64,000 nt of DNA from Silene latifolia (GCF_048544455.1 NC_133538.1:434990311-435054310); one strand, 5' to 3'. Numbered from the stretch's first letter, positions 34,354 through 45,166 are shown. Translations and numbers: made by a program. Notes: a model not told the origin generated them from the sequence alone.

Positions 34354-36289
34354 AGACACGAGGATAAGCTCGGCCCGCGATCGGTCAAGACATACTTTAT
34401 AGGTTATCCTAAAGGAACACTTGGTCATTACTTTTATTCGCCAACCGAACAACGTGTTTTTGTTGCGGCTAGTGCAACATTCTTAGAGAAGGAATTTCTC
34501 GAGAATGCAAAGAGTGATAGAACCTTCGACCTGTCGGAGATTCCAGAACCAAATACCGAGCAACCATTGGAGGAACCAATTCCTTCAATCCCGGCTGCGG
34601 TGAATATTCCTGAGGAACCTAGGAGGTCGGGAAGAGTCTCTATTCCTCCGGACAGATACATTGGTATGGTCGAGGAACATGACATAGATGACATTCTACT
34701 CTTAATGAGTAGTGAACCCGCAACCTATAAAGGTGCCATGACCAGTTCTGACTCAAAGCTATGGCTTGAGGCCATGCAATCCGAGATGGACTCCATGTAT
34801 GAGAACAACGTATGGGATCTTGTTGACTTACCTGCTAAGGTTCGTCCCCTTCAATGCAAATGGCTTTACAAGATAAAGCATTTCGTGGAAGGTCAACAAG
34901 ATATCTATAAAGCACGACTAGTTGCTAAAGGTTTCACCCAAGTGCCAGGTTTGCACTACGATGAAATTTTTGCACCCGTAGTCATGTTGCGTTCCATTCG
35001 GATTATCTTAGCGATCGCCGCTTTTCATGACTATGAAATTTGGCAGATGGATGTGAAAACCGCCTTCTTAAACAGTTATTTGGAGGAAGAGTTGTACATG
35101 GTACAACCCGAAGGTTTCATCGATCCTGAACATCCTAAGAAAGTATGCAAGCTTAAGCGTTCCATTTATGGACTTAAGCAAGCATCTCGGAGTTGGAATC
35201 ATCGCTTCGACCAAGTGATTAAAGAAAATGGATTTACTCGATCGGTCGAGGAACCATGTCTTTATATCAAGTCGAGTGGGAGCAAGATTGTCTTCCTAAT
35301 ATTGTATGTTGATGACATACTCCTGATTGGGAATGACATACCTCTCTTAACTTCGGTGAAAGTATGGTTGAAGAACCATTTCAAGATGAAAGATCTGGGT
35401 GAGGCACAAAGAATTCTGGGCATCCGTATCTATCGAGATAGATCACGACGGATGTTATCTCTCGATCAGAGTCTTACATAGACAAAATCCTAGAGAGATT
35501 CAAAGATGACTAACTCCAAGAAGGGGTTTCTTCCTATGGCTCCGGGGGTGCATTTGAGCAAGTCTCGGCACCGAGACACCGGAAGAGAAAGAGCGCATGA
35601 CACAGATTCCTTATGCCTCGGCTATAGGATCAATCATGTATGCCATGATATGCACACGTCCGAACGTGGCATTTGCATTGAGTATGACAAGTCGATTCCA
35701 ACAAAGATCCGGGTGAATCACATTGGATGGCTGTCAAGAACATTCTTAAGTACCTACGGAGGACTAAAGATTGGGCATTGACTTATGGAGGCGATCAAAA
35801 GCTATGCGCAACCGATTCTGCAGATGCTAGCTTCCAAACGGATCGAGATGACTCAAAATCTCTGCCTGGGATTCGTTTTACTCTTAATGGCGCTGCGGTC
35901 ACCGGAAGAGTTCCAAACAAAGTGTTACAGCAGATTCTACGACCAAGTCCGAGTACTATGCCGCGTCTGAAGCTGCAAAGGAAGCGATATGGATGCGTCA
36001 ATTCTTACAAGGACTATCTGTAGTGCCTAGTTCGAATGACCCGATCACCATCTATTGCGACAATAGAGGTGCCATCTTCCAAGCTAAGGAGCCAAAGTCT
36101 AGCAACAAGTCTAGACATGTACAACGGAAAGCTCATCTAATCCGAGATTACGTGGAGCAAAAGGAAGTAGTGATAGAAAAGATTGCTACAGATGATAACA
36201 TAGCAGATCCTCTCACTAAACCATTACGACAAGATAAGCATGAAGGGCACGTTAATTCCATGGGAATTAAACGTGTTCCTAAGTTGTAG
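34354..36289 (+). pseudogene. Reverse transcriptase and RNase H of the copia element
   Basis: Starts just after the in-frame stop at 34351. A Pro/Glu-rich linker leads to the RVT_2 domain from about 34735 (SEMDSMYENNVWDLVDLP, KARLVAKGFTQ, QMDVKTAFLN, LKQASRSWN) and the catalytic YVDD at about 35305-35316. The RT frame is open to 35478, where an indel breaks it. RNase H is in several frames: VKNILKYLRRTKDWALTYGG, TDRDDSKS and, intact to the end, IYCDNRGAIFQAKEPKSSNKSRHV with EKIATDDNIADPLTKPL. The stop is at 36287-36289. Frames change near 35530, 35720 and 35980. Confidence 0.9.
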
Positions 36290-37041
36290 TACTCTTTTAT
36301 GGATTAGATTCATTCCCTTTTGTACTCTATACGACATCATCGTTTTGATATTTATATATTTTGTTTTCATGTGGATTTGTACGACAATTTTGAACACCAC
36401 AAAGTGAACTGAACAAACATTATATTTTTGGTCCTTAATTGCCCACGTGAGCTGATAACTCAAGGTAATTATTTTGTGACGTTGGTTGATGGTGGGTTCA
36501 ACGAGCCATAAGTCAAAAGGTTGACTGACCAATCACAGAGGCGATTTATACGGATATCTCGTAGGACACAATTGTGACATCGACTTGGAGTCCTAAATGT
36601 TTTATAACATTCGGTGCCCGGTCGTGGATAGGACCTCCATGGTGATCCTAAGAGTCGATTCTTTTGACTATCGACTGTCTCTTGAGACTAAGGCAGATTT
36701 TGGGTGACTTTGGTTTCTTTCTCACGGTCATCCGTAACAGGGGGCCAAGTAGATTTTTTCTGGGTCATTTCATGCTGTGCTTAGATCGGAAGGAGTCAAG
36801 TTGAAGGAAATATTCAGCCTTTATCAGGTACTCGATATTTCTCGGGGCCACTCGAGGAGTCAGAATCAAATGCATGGCCATGCTCGAATACGAATTCGTT
36901 TTATCAGTTGAGTTACTCTCTAGTCGGGGAAACCACTCTAGATACAGATCGATTGTAAAATACGACCTTTGCGGATCCGGATCTGCAAATTGTTTTACAT
37001 TGAGTGGGAGAAATTTTAAATGAATATGAGAATCGGTTATC
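36290..37041 (+). other. Non-coding region between pol and PPT of copia
   Basis: 750 bp without a sustained frame or recognised motif. Confidence 0.55.
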
Positions 37042-37145
37042 GCACATACACTTGTACGGACAAGTGGGAGTTTGTTGGAGCTTGTGTCCTCCAGTTAGTG
37101 CGGATAACGTCATTGCACATACACTTGTACGGACAAGTGGGAGCT
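37042..37145 (+). repeat. Tandemly duplicated PPT/LTR-edge segment of copia
   Basis: GCACATACACTTGTACGGAC followed by AAGTGGGAG occurs at 37042-37070 and again at 37115-37143, period 73 bp. Each is followed by TGTTGG and a GTGTCC block, the second being the true LTR start. So the segment that primes plus-strand synthesis and the first 30-40 bp of an LTR are present twice, the first copy more diverged. Confidence 0.8.
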
Positions 37146-38135
37146 TGTTGGGGCTGGTGTCCTTTACAGTTAGTGCAAGGACTTATAAATCTCTAAAAGG
37201 ATCAAAGGGTATACTTTTGTATTATAATCAGTTGGTCCACGTTTATCAATAACGGTTGGCTTGCTAGATAAGTTTGACATTATTGTCATACGGATGGCGG
37301 TGATCAATGTCCGTAAAAGTCACACCTATAGGATACGTTTGAGAGATGTGACGGTATGAAAATACAAACATGTTGATGCCGAGAATTGACTAAGCAGTTA
37401 GTCTGAGTTATTTGACTAGTAATTAGTCAAAATGCGATGTTGAGATATTTTATTTAATACGGATTAATAAAATGGGCTAAGGCGAATTAAGCAGTTAATT
37501 CGTAAATTAAATATAAACGATTATATTTAATTAATGTATATTGAATTAATTATACAATATCGTCTGTGTCGGACATGTATTAATATTTCAGCTAATCCGT
37601 GTTATTAGTTGATATTTTAATAGCCGATAACCGATGACGATTTATAATAAAACCGTGTCATATACATTTAGCATTTTACGAGCCAGACCACGAGTTAAAA
37701 TTAAGAGGAAGTGGAAGCCCACTTCCCCATGAAGGGCTCGGTTTGGCCGAATGCAAAGGACAAAAAGGAGAGCCTCTCCTTCTTGTAAACCTAATTCATT
37801 TGCAAAAGAAAATTAGGGTTTTGAAGAGTATTTTCCTCTGAAAAACTTTAGATCTCACATCTAGCAAAAACTCACACAACAAATTCTCTCAATATTGCAA
37901 GGCAATTAGAGAATTCATTTCTAGCACAAGGGCATAGTCTCAGACGATCTTGGGTGCAACAATTAGGAGGAGATCTACTTTGATCTCTGTCATTTTGCCG
38001 AATTGCACTAGGACCCGAGGTTATTTTTAATGCTTTATCGTTTTTCTCATATTTTTCGTTTTATGACAATAATCACATATGAAATTTGCGTTATAGTCCT
38101 AATTTTATAGGGTATTATACGGATATTACCTCACA
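37146..38135 (+). repeat. 3' LTR of the copia element
   Basis: 990 bp, TGTTGGGGCTGGTGTCC to ACCTCACA, matching the 5' LTR. Followed by aagac. Confidence 0.93.
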
Positions 38136-38885
38136 AAGACTATGCCGCAGTCTTTTACAAAGCAGTGGCAATTGAGTGATCAACAGAAAGATGCATCCAT
38201 CAAGGCACTTGAAACTCAAGTTGCCCAATTAGCCGCGAACCAATCTACACGGAAACCGGGTCATTTACCGTCATAAACTGACAAAAATCCACATGAGACG
38301 GTAAATTTAATCAATTTGAGAAGCGATCGTTCATATGAGGGACCAGAAGTGTTGAAATCAGACCCGAGGAAGGAAATAATAGCTGATGAACAGTGTTCTG
38401 TCGAAGGAAATGAGCTGACGGCTAAGAAAGTACTCGATCGACTAGTTTCTGGAGGTCGATCGAGTAGATTTGATGAAGAAAGTACTCGATCGAGTGAACA
38501 GGAAAAGTCAAATTCGCGATCGAGTGATTTTTCTACTAGATCGAGTGATGCTATTGAAGAAACTACTCGATCGAATGGGAATTTTGGCCGCTCGAGTAGT
38601 ATGGATGACGAACAACTTGATCGAGAGCTTGCTAGTGCTCGATTAAGTGAGAAATCGCCTGAAAGACCTCGTTCGAGAGGAAAGAAGCGTCCAAAGGATA
38701 CAGAGCTTGATCCGGCTGACACGTTAGAAGAGAGAAACAAGGGACTCGAGATACCCATCACGGTTCCCTTCCCGAGGCGTCTGCAGAATACTAAAGCTAA
38801 TCAACAATTTGGCAAATTTGCCGAAATCCTGAGAAGCTTGCAGGTCACTGTACCATTCGCCGAACTGCTGACACTTTTACCTTAA
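38136..38885 (+). pseudogene. gag C-terminal part and linker of element C
   Basis: Resumes the C gag in phase after the copia element: QSFTKQWQLSDQQKD, ALETQVAQLAANQ, an in-frame TAA at 38274-38276, then NLINLRSDRSYEGPEV, which is the usual Athila linker block. Residues encoded by 38430-38600 are a Ser/Arg-rich stretch (repeated TRSS, SRSS) produced by ACTCGATCGAGT copies in the coding frame. Then KRPKDTELDPAD, ITVPFPRRLQ and QQFGKFAEILRSLQVTVPFAELLTLLP, with a stop at 38883-38885 and a shift before the protease. Confidence 0.82.
38431..38600 (+). repeat. ACTCGATCGAGT signature array inside the gag-PR linker of C
   Basis: Seven or eight copies and near copies of the LTR palindrome in 170 bp of coding sequence. 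Element F has the same motif at the equivalent place (58605-58774). Confidence 0.8.
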
Positions 38886-38975
38886 ATTTATGAAAGAAAT
38901 TTTATCGCGTAAGAGGCATATTAGTGATAATGAGACGGTAGCCTTGACTGAGGTGGGGACGGCCCTAGTTTAGAA

Positions 38976-39722
38976 TAATTACCTCCCAAACAGTCAGACC
39001 CGGGTAGTTTTTCGATTCCGTGTCATATCGGTACCCATTCGATTGATAACGCGTTATGCGATATTGGCGCTAGCGTGAGCGTCTTACCATTGTCTCTGGC
39101 TAAGAGACTTGGTTTGAGAAAGTTTAATTGCACCAACATGACTGTCCAGATGGCCGACCATAGTATATCACGGCCACTAGGTGTAATAGAAGACGTGCCT
39201 GTTAACATCGGGAGGTTCTTTATTCCCGTTGATTTCGTTGTACTTGACATCCCCGAAGATGCACATACACCTATTATTTTAGGGAGACCATTTTTATCTA
39301 CTGCTCGTGCAGTAATAGACGTCGGGGGCAAGACATTGACTTTTCAGGTCGGGGACGAGGAGCTGATATTCCATCAGTCTAAATTCCGGAGGCCTCCCAT
39401 GCAAGCTCAGCCTTGCAATGCCCTCTCTTCTATTGACCTTATTATTGACACTCCAAATGAAAATTTGGAGCATTGTGCTGCTATTGTTACCCCTCCGCCT
39501 CGGATTGAGAGCAAAAAGGAGGAAAGTTCGTCTGTTTTCCTTGCTGCAGGTACAGATGAAAGCAATGAAGGAGCGGTCAAAGGGCATTGTGCAATTAATG
39601 TCAGTCAAGTTGGGAGTGACGGTTTTACAGCCGGTGAGAAAGGAGCAAGGGTGAGAAAAGTGCGCGCATATGTGGATGTGAACTATTCCCCTCCGAATGA
39701 TTCAAGTTCAAGCTCATGGTAG
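38976..39722 (+). CDS. Aspartic protease of element C
   Basis: Athila-type retroviral protease. Active site CDIGASVSVLP (about 39058-39090), then TNMTVQMADHSISRPLGVIEDVPVNIGRFFIPVDFVVLDIP and IILGRPFLSTARAVIDV, all typical, followed by a variable tail rich in Glu, Ser and Pro ending at 39720-39722. The frame is open from about 38976, but the join to the upstream gag needs a frame change near 38885, so it may not be translated. This is the best preserved catalytic protein of C. Confidence 0.82.
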
Positions 39723-40054
39723 CTGAAGAGGATGATCAATGTTGCTAAGGTGACGTCCTCCAGTCAGGAGCCCTCCGAGGGGCTACTGAATTGCTTTGGG
39801 AAGTGAGCGGGGAAATGGCCCGTGTACCATCTTGTATAAACAATTTTTTTTAATTTCCATTGAATTTCTTTTATTGCTTTTAATTAGGACAATTAGAATT
39901 TAGACAATTTTTAGCGTATATAGAGACTATAGACTGTTACTTTGCGTATTTGGTATTTTGGGATATTTTTGCAAGTGTTTTTATGCAGGTTTGGGGAATT
40001 TTTACGCAAATTTAAAGGAAGAATGACGAATTCAGGAGCTTACACGAGAAAAAG
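39723..40054 (+). other. Spacer after protease of C
   Basis: Short frames with no domain. RT should start here in an autonomous element and is absent. Confidence 0.55.
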
Positions 40055-40230
40055 AACTCGATCGAGTACTTTTTGTACTCGATCGAGTGAAATGTGGTCG
40101 ATCGAGTGCTTCCAGTTTAGTCGATCGAGTAAAGCACAAATGGGGAGTTCTCGATCGAGTAAATTTTTACTCGATTGAGTGGCTGGATTTATGAAGTCCT
40201 CGATCGAGCAGTTCTAAACCACTCGATCTG
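40055..40230 (+). promoter_or_regulatory. Internal ACTCGATCGAGT array of C
   Basis: Eight copies or near copies of the palindrome in 176 bp, the third array in this element. It precedes a CT-rich region (40255-40360), a possible 5' untranslated exon with a GTAAGT donor at 40557-40562 and an acceptor TTCAG at 41056-41060 just before an ATG. No clear TATA box is seen. Confidence 0.7.
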
Positions 40231-41060
40231 GTAAATAGGAAAAGACACGCAGGGAGTTTCTCTTTAACTACCTTATTTTTGTTCTTTTCTTCATTTCTTC
40301 CCTATTTTCGACATCTCTCCCTATTTGCGATTAAAACACCCCCAAATTCCTCATCTTTCTTGCCCTTTTTACCAAATCCGTCACCTACATTGTGTTCATT
40401 GCTAATTAATTGACAAAAGCCCTCTACTTTCCTCTTGATTCGTGTTAGTTTACTCGGTTTATTGAAGGAATTAGGGTTCCGCGGTTTTCGCTCAAAAATC
40501 GCCTAATTTGCTTATTTATTGTCGATTAATTCTTCTTTGTAGGACCTCTAGCATCAAGTAAGTAATTCCTACATCTCATTGCATTTTAATTTCATCTTTT
40601 TTGCATTTTTATGAGGTAAATTGGAATTAGGGCTTCGAAATTGCTTCCTTAGTTGAGTTTTTCGACTTACACTGTAATTGCTTGCCCTTCTTTGTCTTAC
40701 TTGATGATCAATCCCCATTCCTCATTGCTTAAACATGTTTAAATTCGAATTTTGCGCGAGATTTGCGTTAAGGGGTCTTTACAGTCGAAATTTTCGACTC
40801 TCATACTAGGTTTTCGACTGTCACACTGGGTTTTCATGCTTTCATGCTTAATTTACCTCAGTTGTTGTTTAATTGCTGCTGTTGATACTTGCTATCCCGC
40901 CCCTATCGCTGTTTACATGCTTTAATTCGAAAATTTTGAGGAAAATTGGGAATTTCTCGGGCTGTAGTCGATTTTTTTTCGACTATTTGGGAATTGTCAC
41001 GCTGTTTTCATGGTGTTTAGCCTCTGTTCTCTTATCAATTCCTCTGCCCAATTTGTTCAG

Positions 41061-41365
41061 GATGGATTCCAGTTCGATGCCGTCGACGAGTTCTTCTGCT
41101 AGTCCATCTTTGTCTCTGCCTGAGACGGTTGTCCCTGCTGTTACTACCGTCTCCGCACCGGCTAACACTTCTGTGTTTTTGGTTTCAGCTGCCGGTACAG
41201 TTTTTACGCCAGCTAGCACTGCTGCTAGCTCTGTTTCGGCTGCCACTTCAGTTACGGCCACCACCACTGCTAGCACTGCTGCTAGTCTTTCTTCGTCAGT
41301 GGTGGCCACAGCAGCCACAACCTCTACTCCAGCCGCTGTTTTCACACCCGTGGTTTGGGGAGACT
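41061..41365 (+). CDS. Ser/Thr/Ala/Val-rich accessory frame of element C (partial)
   Basis: ATG at 41061 directly follows a good 3' splice-site sequence (TTGTTCAG). The product starts MDSSSMPSTSSSASPSLSLP and is almost only Ser, Thr, Ala, Val and Pro to the end of the internal region, with imperfect repeats of TASTAASSVSAAT type. It continues into the PPT and LTR. No domain is recognised; low-complexity proteins of this kind resemble the N-termini of some env-position proteins. It could also be a truncated remnant of a longer accessory gene whose body was deleted. Confidence 0.4.
41350..41365 (+). other. Polypurine tract of C
   Basis: GTGGTTTGGGGAGACT ends at the 3' LTR start. Confidence 0.7.
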
Positions 41366-42826
41366 TGATACGTGCATATTGTATAGTCATTTTAGCCTAT
41401 TTTAGCACGTATTTCTACGCATTTTTGTACTATTTATATAGCATTATGCCCCGAATTGGCTACTTTGGTTCGTTTTGTCCATTTTGTAGAAATGAACGCG
41501 AAAGTAGTGGAATCGTACCCTTTTTCGTCCTTTTTGCATGCATTTAGAGGAGACGAGATTTTTCCAAGAGTGAGATACTGCATTGGGAAGCGTGAAGGCA
41601 CGGTTTACGAGGCAGTCGGGCATGGATTTGAGCTGAATTGAAGACAGAAGACTCGATCGAGTGGTTTTGTTACTCGATCGAGTGGTTTTTACATCCCCAG
41701 TTGATAGATCGAGTACTTTTCTACTCGATCCAGAAGTGCTATAAAGAGGGGTTACTCGATCGAGTAACTATTCTACTCGATCGAGTAGATCTTATGGAGT
41801 TTTGCTCGATCGAGTGGTTTTATTCCACTCGATCGAGTGGTTTCTGCTGGCGTGGGCTTTAATTAGCCCGTGAACTTATTTTATCTTATGGACTTAGTTG
41901 TTTTTCTATTCAAGCATTACGTTACTAGGTTATTAGCATCTAATTTTCTACTATATTTTTATCTATCATTCAAGACTGCGTACTATTTTCTCCTTCACTG
42001 TAACTTTACTTTGTGATTTATTTCGCTCGGATTCGCATGATTGTAATCTCTTCCTCTTCTCTTAATAATAATCAATCGTTTGTTTGCTTTAATCCTTTAA
42101 TTCACTTCGTTTATTCCTTTGCCCTAATTTACTTTTTATGCAATTTATTTATAGTTTTAATATGTTGAATGCTGGTTATTTATCTGTTGTTAGTTTTGAT
42201 TGTATTAATAGCAATATGAGTAGCTAAATCTAATTCATGTTGGGATTAGGGGATCTACGGTAGAAATGTGACGATGTAGTAAATAGGTTAGATGAATTAA
42301 TTGTGAGATTCTGTCACCATAGCAATTTAATTGTATTTTACCGACTTAGTAGAGTGCACGCTTCTAAGCCATCTCTTTAATCTGGCTAAAATTAATCCTA
42401 GATCGAAAGATTGGACTAAATAGGCCTGCTATGAACAGTAGACTACCCTGACGAGGATGAAAGTTAAGTTAGTGGTAATTTAGGATAGAAAGTGGACCGA
42501 AAGGACCTTTCCATATTTGTCTCGCATTAATTTGTCTAAGTTGTTTACAGTTGAGTCACTGGACTACCGTAGTGAACCGAAATCCTGACATGACCTTTCT
42601 CTATTTGATAGTTTAAATCTATTTTCCTGCTTTTACTGCTCTTTTCTCTACTTCTCTTCTTTTAAACCTTTAGTTTAGAATACAATTCAAACAAACCCCC
42701 CATTTGTGACCCAATAGACGGACCTCTATAGATATCTTGCCTTCCCTGAGGAGATCGACCTGACTTCCCTAGCTATATAGTTAGTCTCGTTAGTTTATTT
42801 TTGATAGGTACAGGACAGACGTATCG
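41366..42826 (+). repeat. 3' LTR of element C
   Basis: TGATACGTGC to GACGTATCG; the final CA of the 5' copy is CG here. Contains the signature array at 41650-41841. Confidence 0.93.
41650..41841 (+). promoter_or_regulatory. ACTCGATCGAGT signature array in C 3' LTR
   Basis: Same order and spacing of palindromes as 26939-27128, with one substitution in the third copy. Confidence 0.85.
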
Positions 42827-42831
42827 GTCTT
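42827..42831. repeat. Target site duplication of element C, right copy (gtctt)
   Basis: Pairs with 26649-26653. Confidence 0.9.
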
Positions 42832-43057
42832 CAACAAAAGGGTTAAGCTTAGAAACATCAAAGAAGGAGATTTAGTCCTCAAATCAGTTAGAGCTCTTAT
42901 ACCTGTCGATCCACGAGGAAAGTTCAAACCCAACTGGGCCGGACCGTTCTTGGTCAAGTCCATACTCCCAGGGGGTGCGGTTAGAATCACAAACCTAGAT
43001 GGGAACGAATTTGCTAACCCAACTAACCTCGACCAACTAAAACGATATTATTCCTAG
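42832..43057 (+). pseudogene. Integrase C-terminal part of element A
   Basis: Reading resumes after C with KRVKLRNIKEGDLVLKSV, GKFKPNWAGPFLVKSI (the GPF/Y motif of Ty3 integrases) and VRITNLDG, and ends at a TAG at 43055-43057 after LKRYYS. It is the end of pol. This stretch itself has no stop, but it is cut off from the core by 16 kb of element C. Confidence 0.9.
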
Positions 43058-43605
43058 AATAGGACAAAAATGCGCCACGCGTAACACCCACGTGCCGCTC
43101 ATGTGACACGAAATAAAAACGGCCCCTAACCCGCTGAAATAAAGCTCAGGTCACCTTGCTCTTGCATTTTGACAATTCGTCATCCTCATATCATCAAATT
43201 AATCGAATTGTGTTTTAAGGAGTAAGGCTCGTGCTCAATTTCTGGTTCACTACAAGCTTTTGCTTAGAACAAATATTCTTTTACATTTACCCGAACTACG
43301 CGCAAGGGTTTGATTTCATTTTTAAAATGAATACGTAGGCAATCCTTCACAGGATACAACCCATTATTTTAAATGTAAATAGAAGGACATTTGCATTTGC
43401 ATTTGAAATTCGACAAGAATAATAAAAGGAAAATCACAATAGTTTCATAACTAATCAATCTTTTATTCATTTTTCCTCCATAAATAATAGTAATACGCCA
43501 CATAATATAAAAGTGCTAAAAAATAAAAAATAATAATCAGGCTAGGATTCTAAAAACCCCACCATCTATTATAAATAATAATAATAAATAATACTACGAC
43601 TTAGG
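43058..43605 (+). other. Spacer between pol and first antisense gene of A
   Basis: AT-rich, with ATAATAATAAATAATA near 43570-43590. It may contain the polyadenylation region of the antisense gene; no coding similarity. Confidence 0.5.
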
Positions 43606-45062
43606 CTACTCTTCCATCTTTCCCTTGCCTTTGTCATTTTTATCATACTTTTTATCTCGACCACGAGCCGGGCGCTCCTGTGCTATCTTGGACCTAATCA
43701 ACAAAAGTCTCTCTCGCGGTCTAGCTTTACCATTTCGATCAACCACCATCTCTGCGGCAGGAGAAGTCTTCAGTTTCTTCGACGGATGAACTACTAGGAA
43801 TCCGGCTTCTTCCTCCCCCTCAGTCAAATATTTCTGGTTCTCCATTGCTACCTCACGGATCTTGTAGTCAACAGGCTCACGCTTCCTCAATTTCTCGCGC
43901 TCCTCGGGAGTAGTAGCCTTCCTCCACTACAAATAGGAGTCTGATACCCACAATGAACTAACAGAGGAATGTAAGAACCACATGTTTCTCTGAGCCCACT
44001 TAAGGGCCCACTCTCTATGACTCTCGGCAGTATGTGCCACTGCAGTATGAGGAACAGTATCAAGCTTAGGAATCCTCTGTATAAGGCCCACCTGCCTCAT
44101 CAATATCTCCGGGAAGATGCATACAATGAATTCCAAGCCAGGAACACGTACCGATCGAGTAGGATCTAAGGATGACACTCCAGTAACTGACTTGAGATGC
44201 CACCATGGCACAACCCATCTGATCAGGGGACCACCTTCATTCTTCAGCTTGTTCTCCCAATAGTTTCAAACCCAAGTGAAGTCCACCATATAGAGCCTGG
44301 TCCTTATCGCAATCGACCGAGCATGGTATCCGGGAACATTAGCTGGGGGCTCGATCAACCGCAGACGCTCCATGAGCCAAACCTACCAAAGACGGGAATT
44401 AGTATCCAACCAAAAGAAAAAGCAAAAAAAAAAAAAAAGCAAAAAAAAAAAAGCAAAAAAAAAAAAAGCAAAAAAAGAAGAAGAAAGGTTGCGTTCTTAC
44501 CTGCAAAATGATGGGACTTCCCAAAGTAAGGAAGCTCGCGGTTGGCTTTCCTGTTATCCTGCCACAAAATGATCTCCCTTAGGCACAGACAAGCTGGGCT
44601 CCTGCGCAGCTCCATTTGCTCAATCAAGCTCAAGTAATGAGGATCCCCTCTCATTTCCTTATCAACATGCCCTTGGAGGACATAACCATGCAGTAGGCAA
44701 AACCCAAATGCCCTACGCCTCGCCACATAAGAGATAGAAGGGTCTTCCCTGTTTATAAATCGATCAATAAAATCGAGCATACGAACTCCTTTTGAAGTTA
44801 CAAGACGGTCAACCTCAGCTTTAGTCAGTCCCATCCTCTAATTGCAGCAATTTCCTCAGGAAAAGGGCAGATATCGCCTCCAGGGAAGGCAAATACATAG
44901 AAATTAGGGTCCCAATATTCGAGACAAGCATCCAAGAATGGTTTTATAACCTTCACCAGTTTCAGACTCAAGATTGACCCCAAATTGAAAGCACCCATAT
45001 CATGCTTCTCGACGTTTGTAAATTCGTTTGTCTAATCTTTGAGACGGTTTTCAAAGGCATCC
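43606..45062 (-). pseudogene. Antisense accessory gene of A, DUF7745-like, with one intron
   Basis: Reads minus from an ATG at 45062. Exon 1 (45062-44501) contains LEYWDPNFYVFAFPGGDICPFPEEIAAI and, after a frame change near 44835, VDRLVTSKGV, ARRRAFGFCLLHGYVLQGHV, LSLIEQMELRRSPACLCLREIILW. A donor GTAAGA (44500-44495) and an acceptor TTTGGTAG (44383) bound a 118-base intron rich in T runs. Exon 2 has VWLMERLRLIEPPANVPGYHARSIAIRTRLYMVDF, WVVPWWHLKSVTG and VRVPGLEFIVCIFPEIL, and ends at 43606 with a Lys/Arg-rich tail, probably nuclear. This resembles the plant DUF7745 pattern found near retroelements; assigned from memory. Stops at about 45030 and near 44263 and 43927 show decay. Confidence 0.6.
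44383..44500 (-). other. Intron of the DUF7745-like antisense gene
   Basis: Minus strand CAG|GTAAGAACGC at the donor and CTTTGGTAG at the acceptor. The long T runs (plus-strand A runs 44426-44481) form a polypyrimidine-like stretch. The two exon phases do not match perfectly, so an indel is likely. Confidence 0.55.
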
Positions 45063-45155
45063 ATGATTTGTAAATTTTTCTATGTAATGAGAGCGTTTTA
45101 TATAATAGAGGGAAGAAGGACGGAAGAATTATGTGAATAAAAGCTCCCTTGACGT

Positions 45156-45166
45156 CTATATTTATA
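45156..45166 (-). promoter_or_regulatory. Antisense TATA box for the DUF7745-like gene
   Basis: Minus strand TATAAATATAG, 94 bp upstream of the ATG at 45062 and 49 bp downstream (minus sense) of a family A signature pair at 45215-45270. Confidence 0.6.

Larger units (their letters stand above)
29541..38135 (+). mobile_element. Ty1/copia retrotransposon nested in gag of C
   Basis: 8595 bp with two 990-bp LTRs (TGTTGG...CTCACA), a tRNA-Met-type PBS, gag, protease, integrase, RT and RNase H in copia order, and a perfect 5-bp target duplication. The LTRs are nearly identical, so insertion is recent, yet the coding region has at least four in-frame stops and five or more frameshifts. Confidence 0.94.
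26654..42826 (+). mobile_element. Element C: Athila-like Ty3 retrotransposon without pol, carrying a copia insertion
   Basis: LTRs of 1482 and 1461 bp, perfect 5-bp target duplication, tRNA-Asp-type PBS, gag and protease, then a sense accessory frame and a PPT. Without the copia insertion it is about 7.6 kb. No RT, RNase H or integrase similarity exists between 39723 and 41365. The ACTCGATCGAGT signature occurs in both LTRs, in the gag-PR linker and in the 3' internal region. Confidence 0.92.

Noticed and set aside
38261..38761. Open frame antisense to the C gag linker (Ser-rich)
   Set aside because: The motif is palindromic, so both strands stay open and Ser-rich; the plus strand has the Athila linker block.
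40983..41390. Minus-strand Ala/Val-rich frame
   Set aside because: Shadow of the plus-strand Ser/Thr/Ala frame and runs into the LTR.
44426..44481. Poly-A tail of a LINE or processed pseudogene (plus-strand A runs)
   Set aside because: The A runs are broken by GC at intervals and fall exactly inside an intron of the antisense gene as its T-rich tract.
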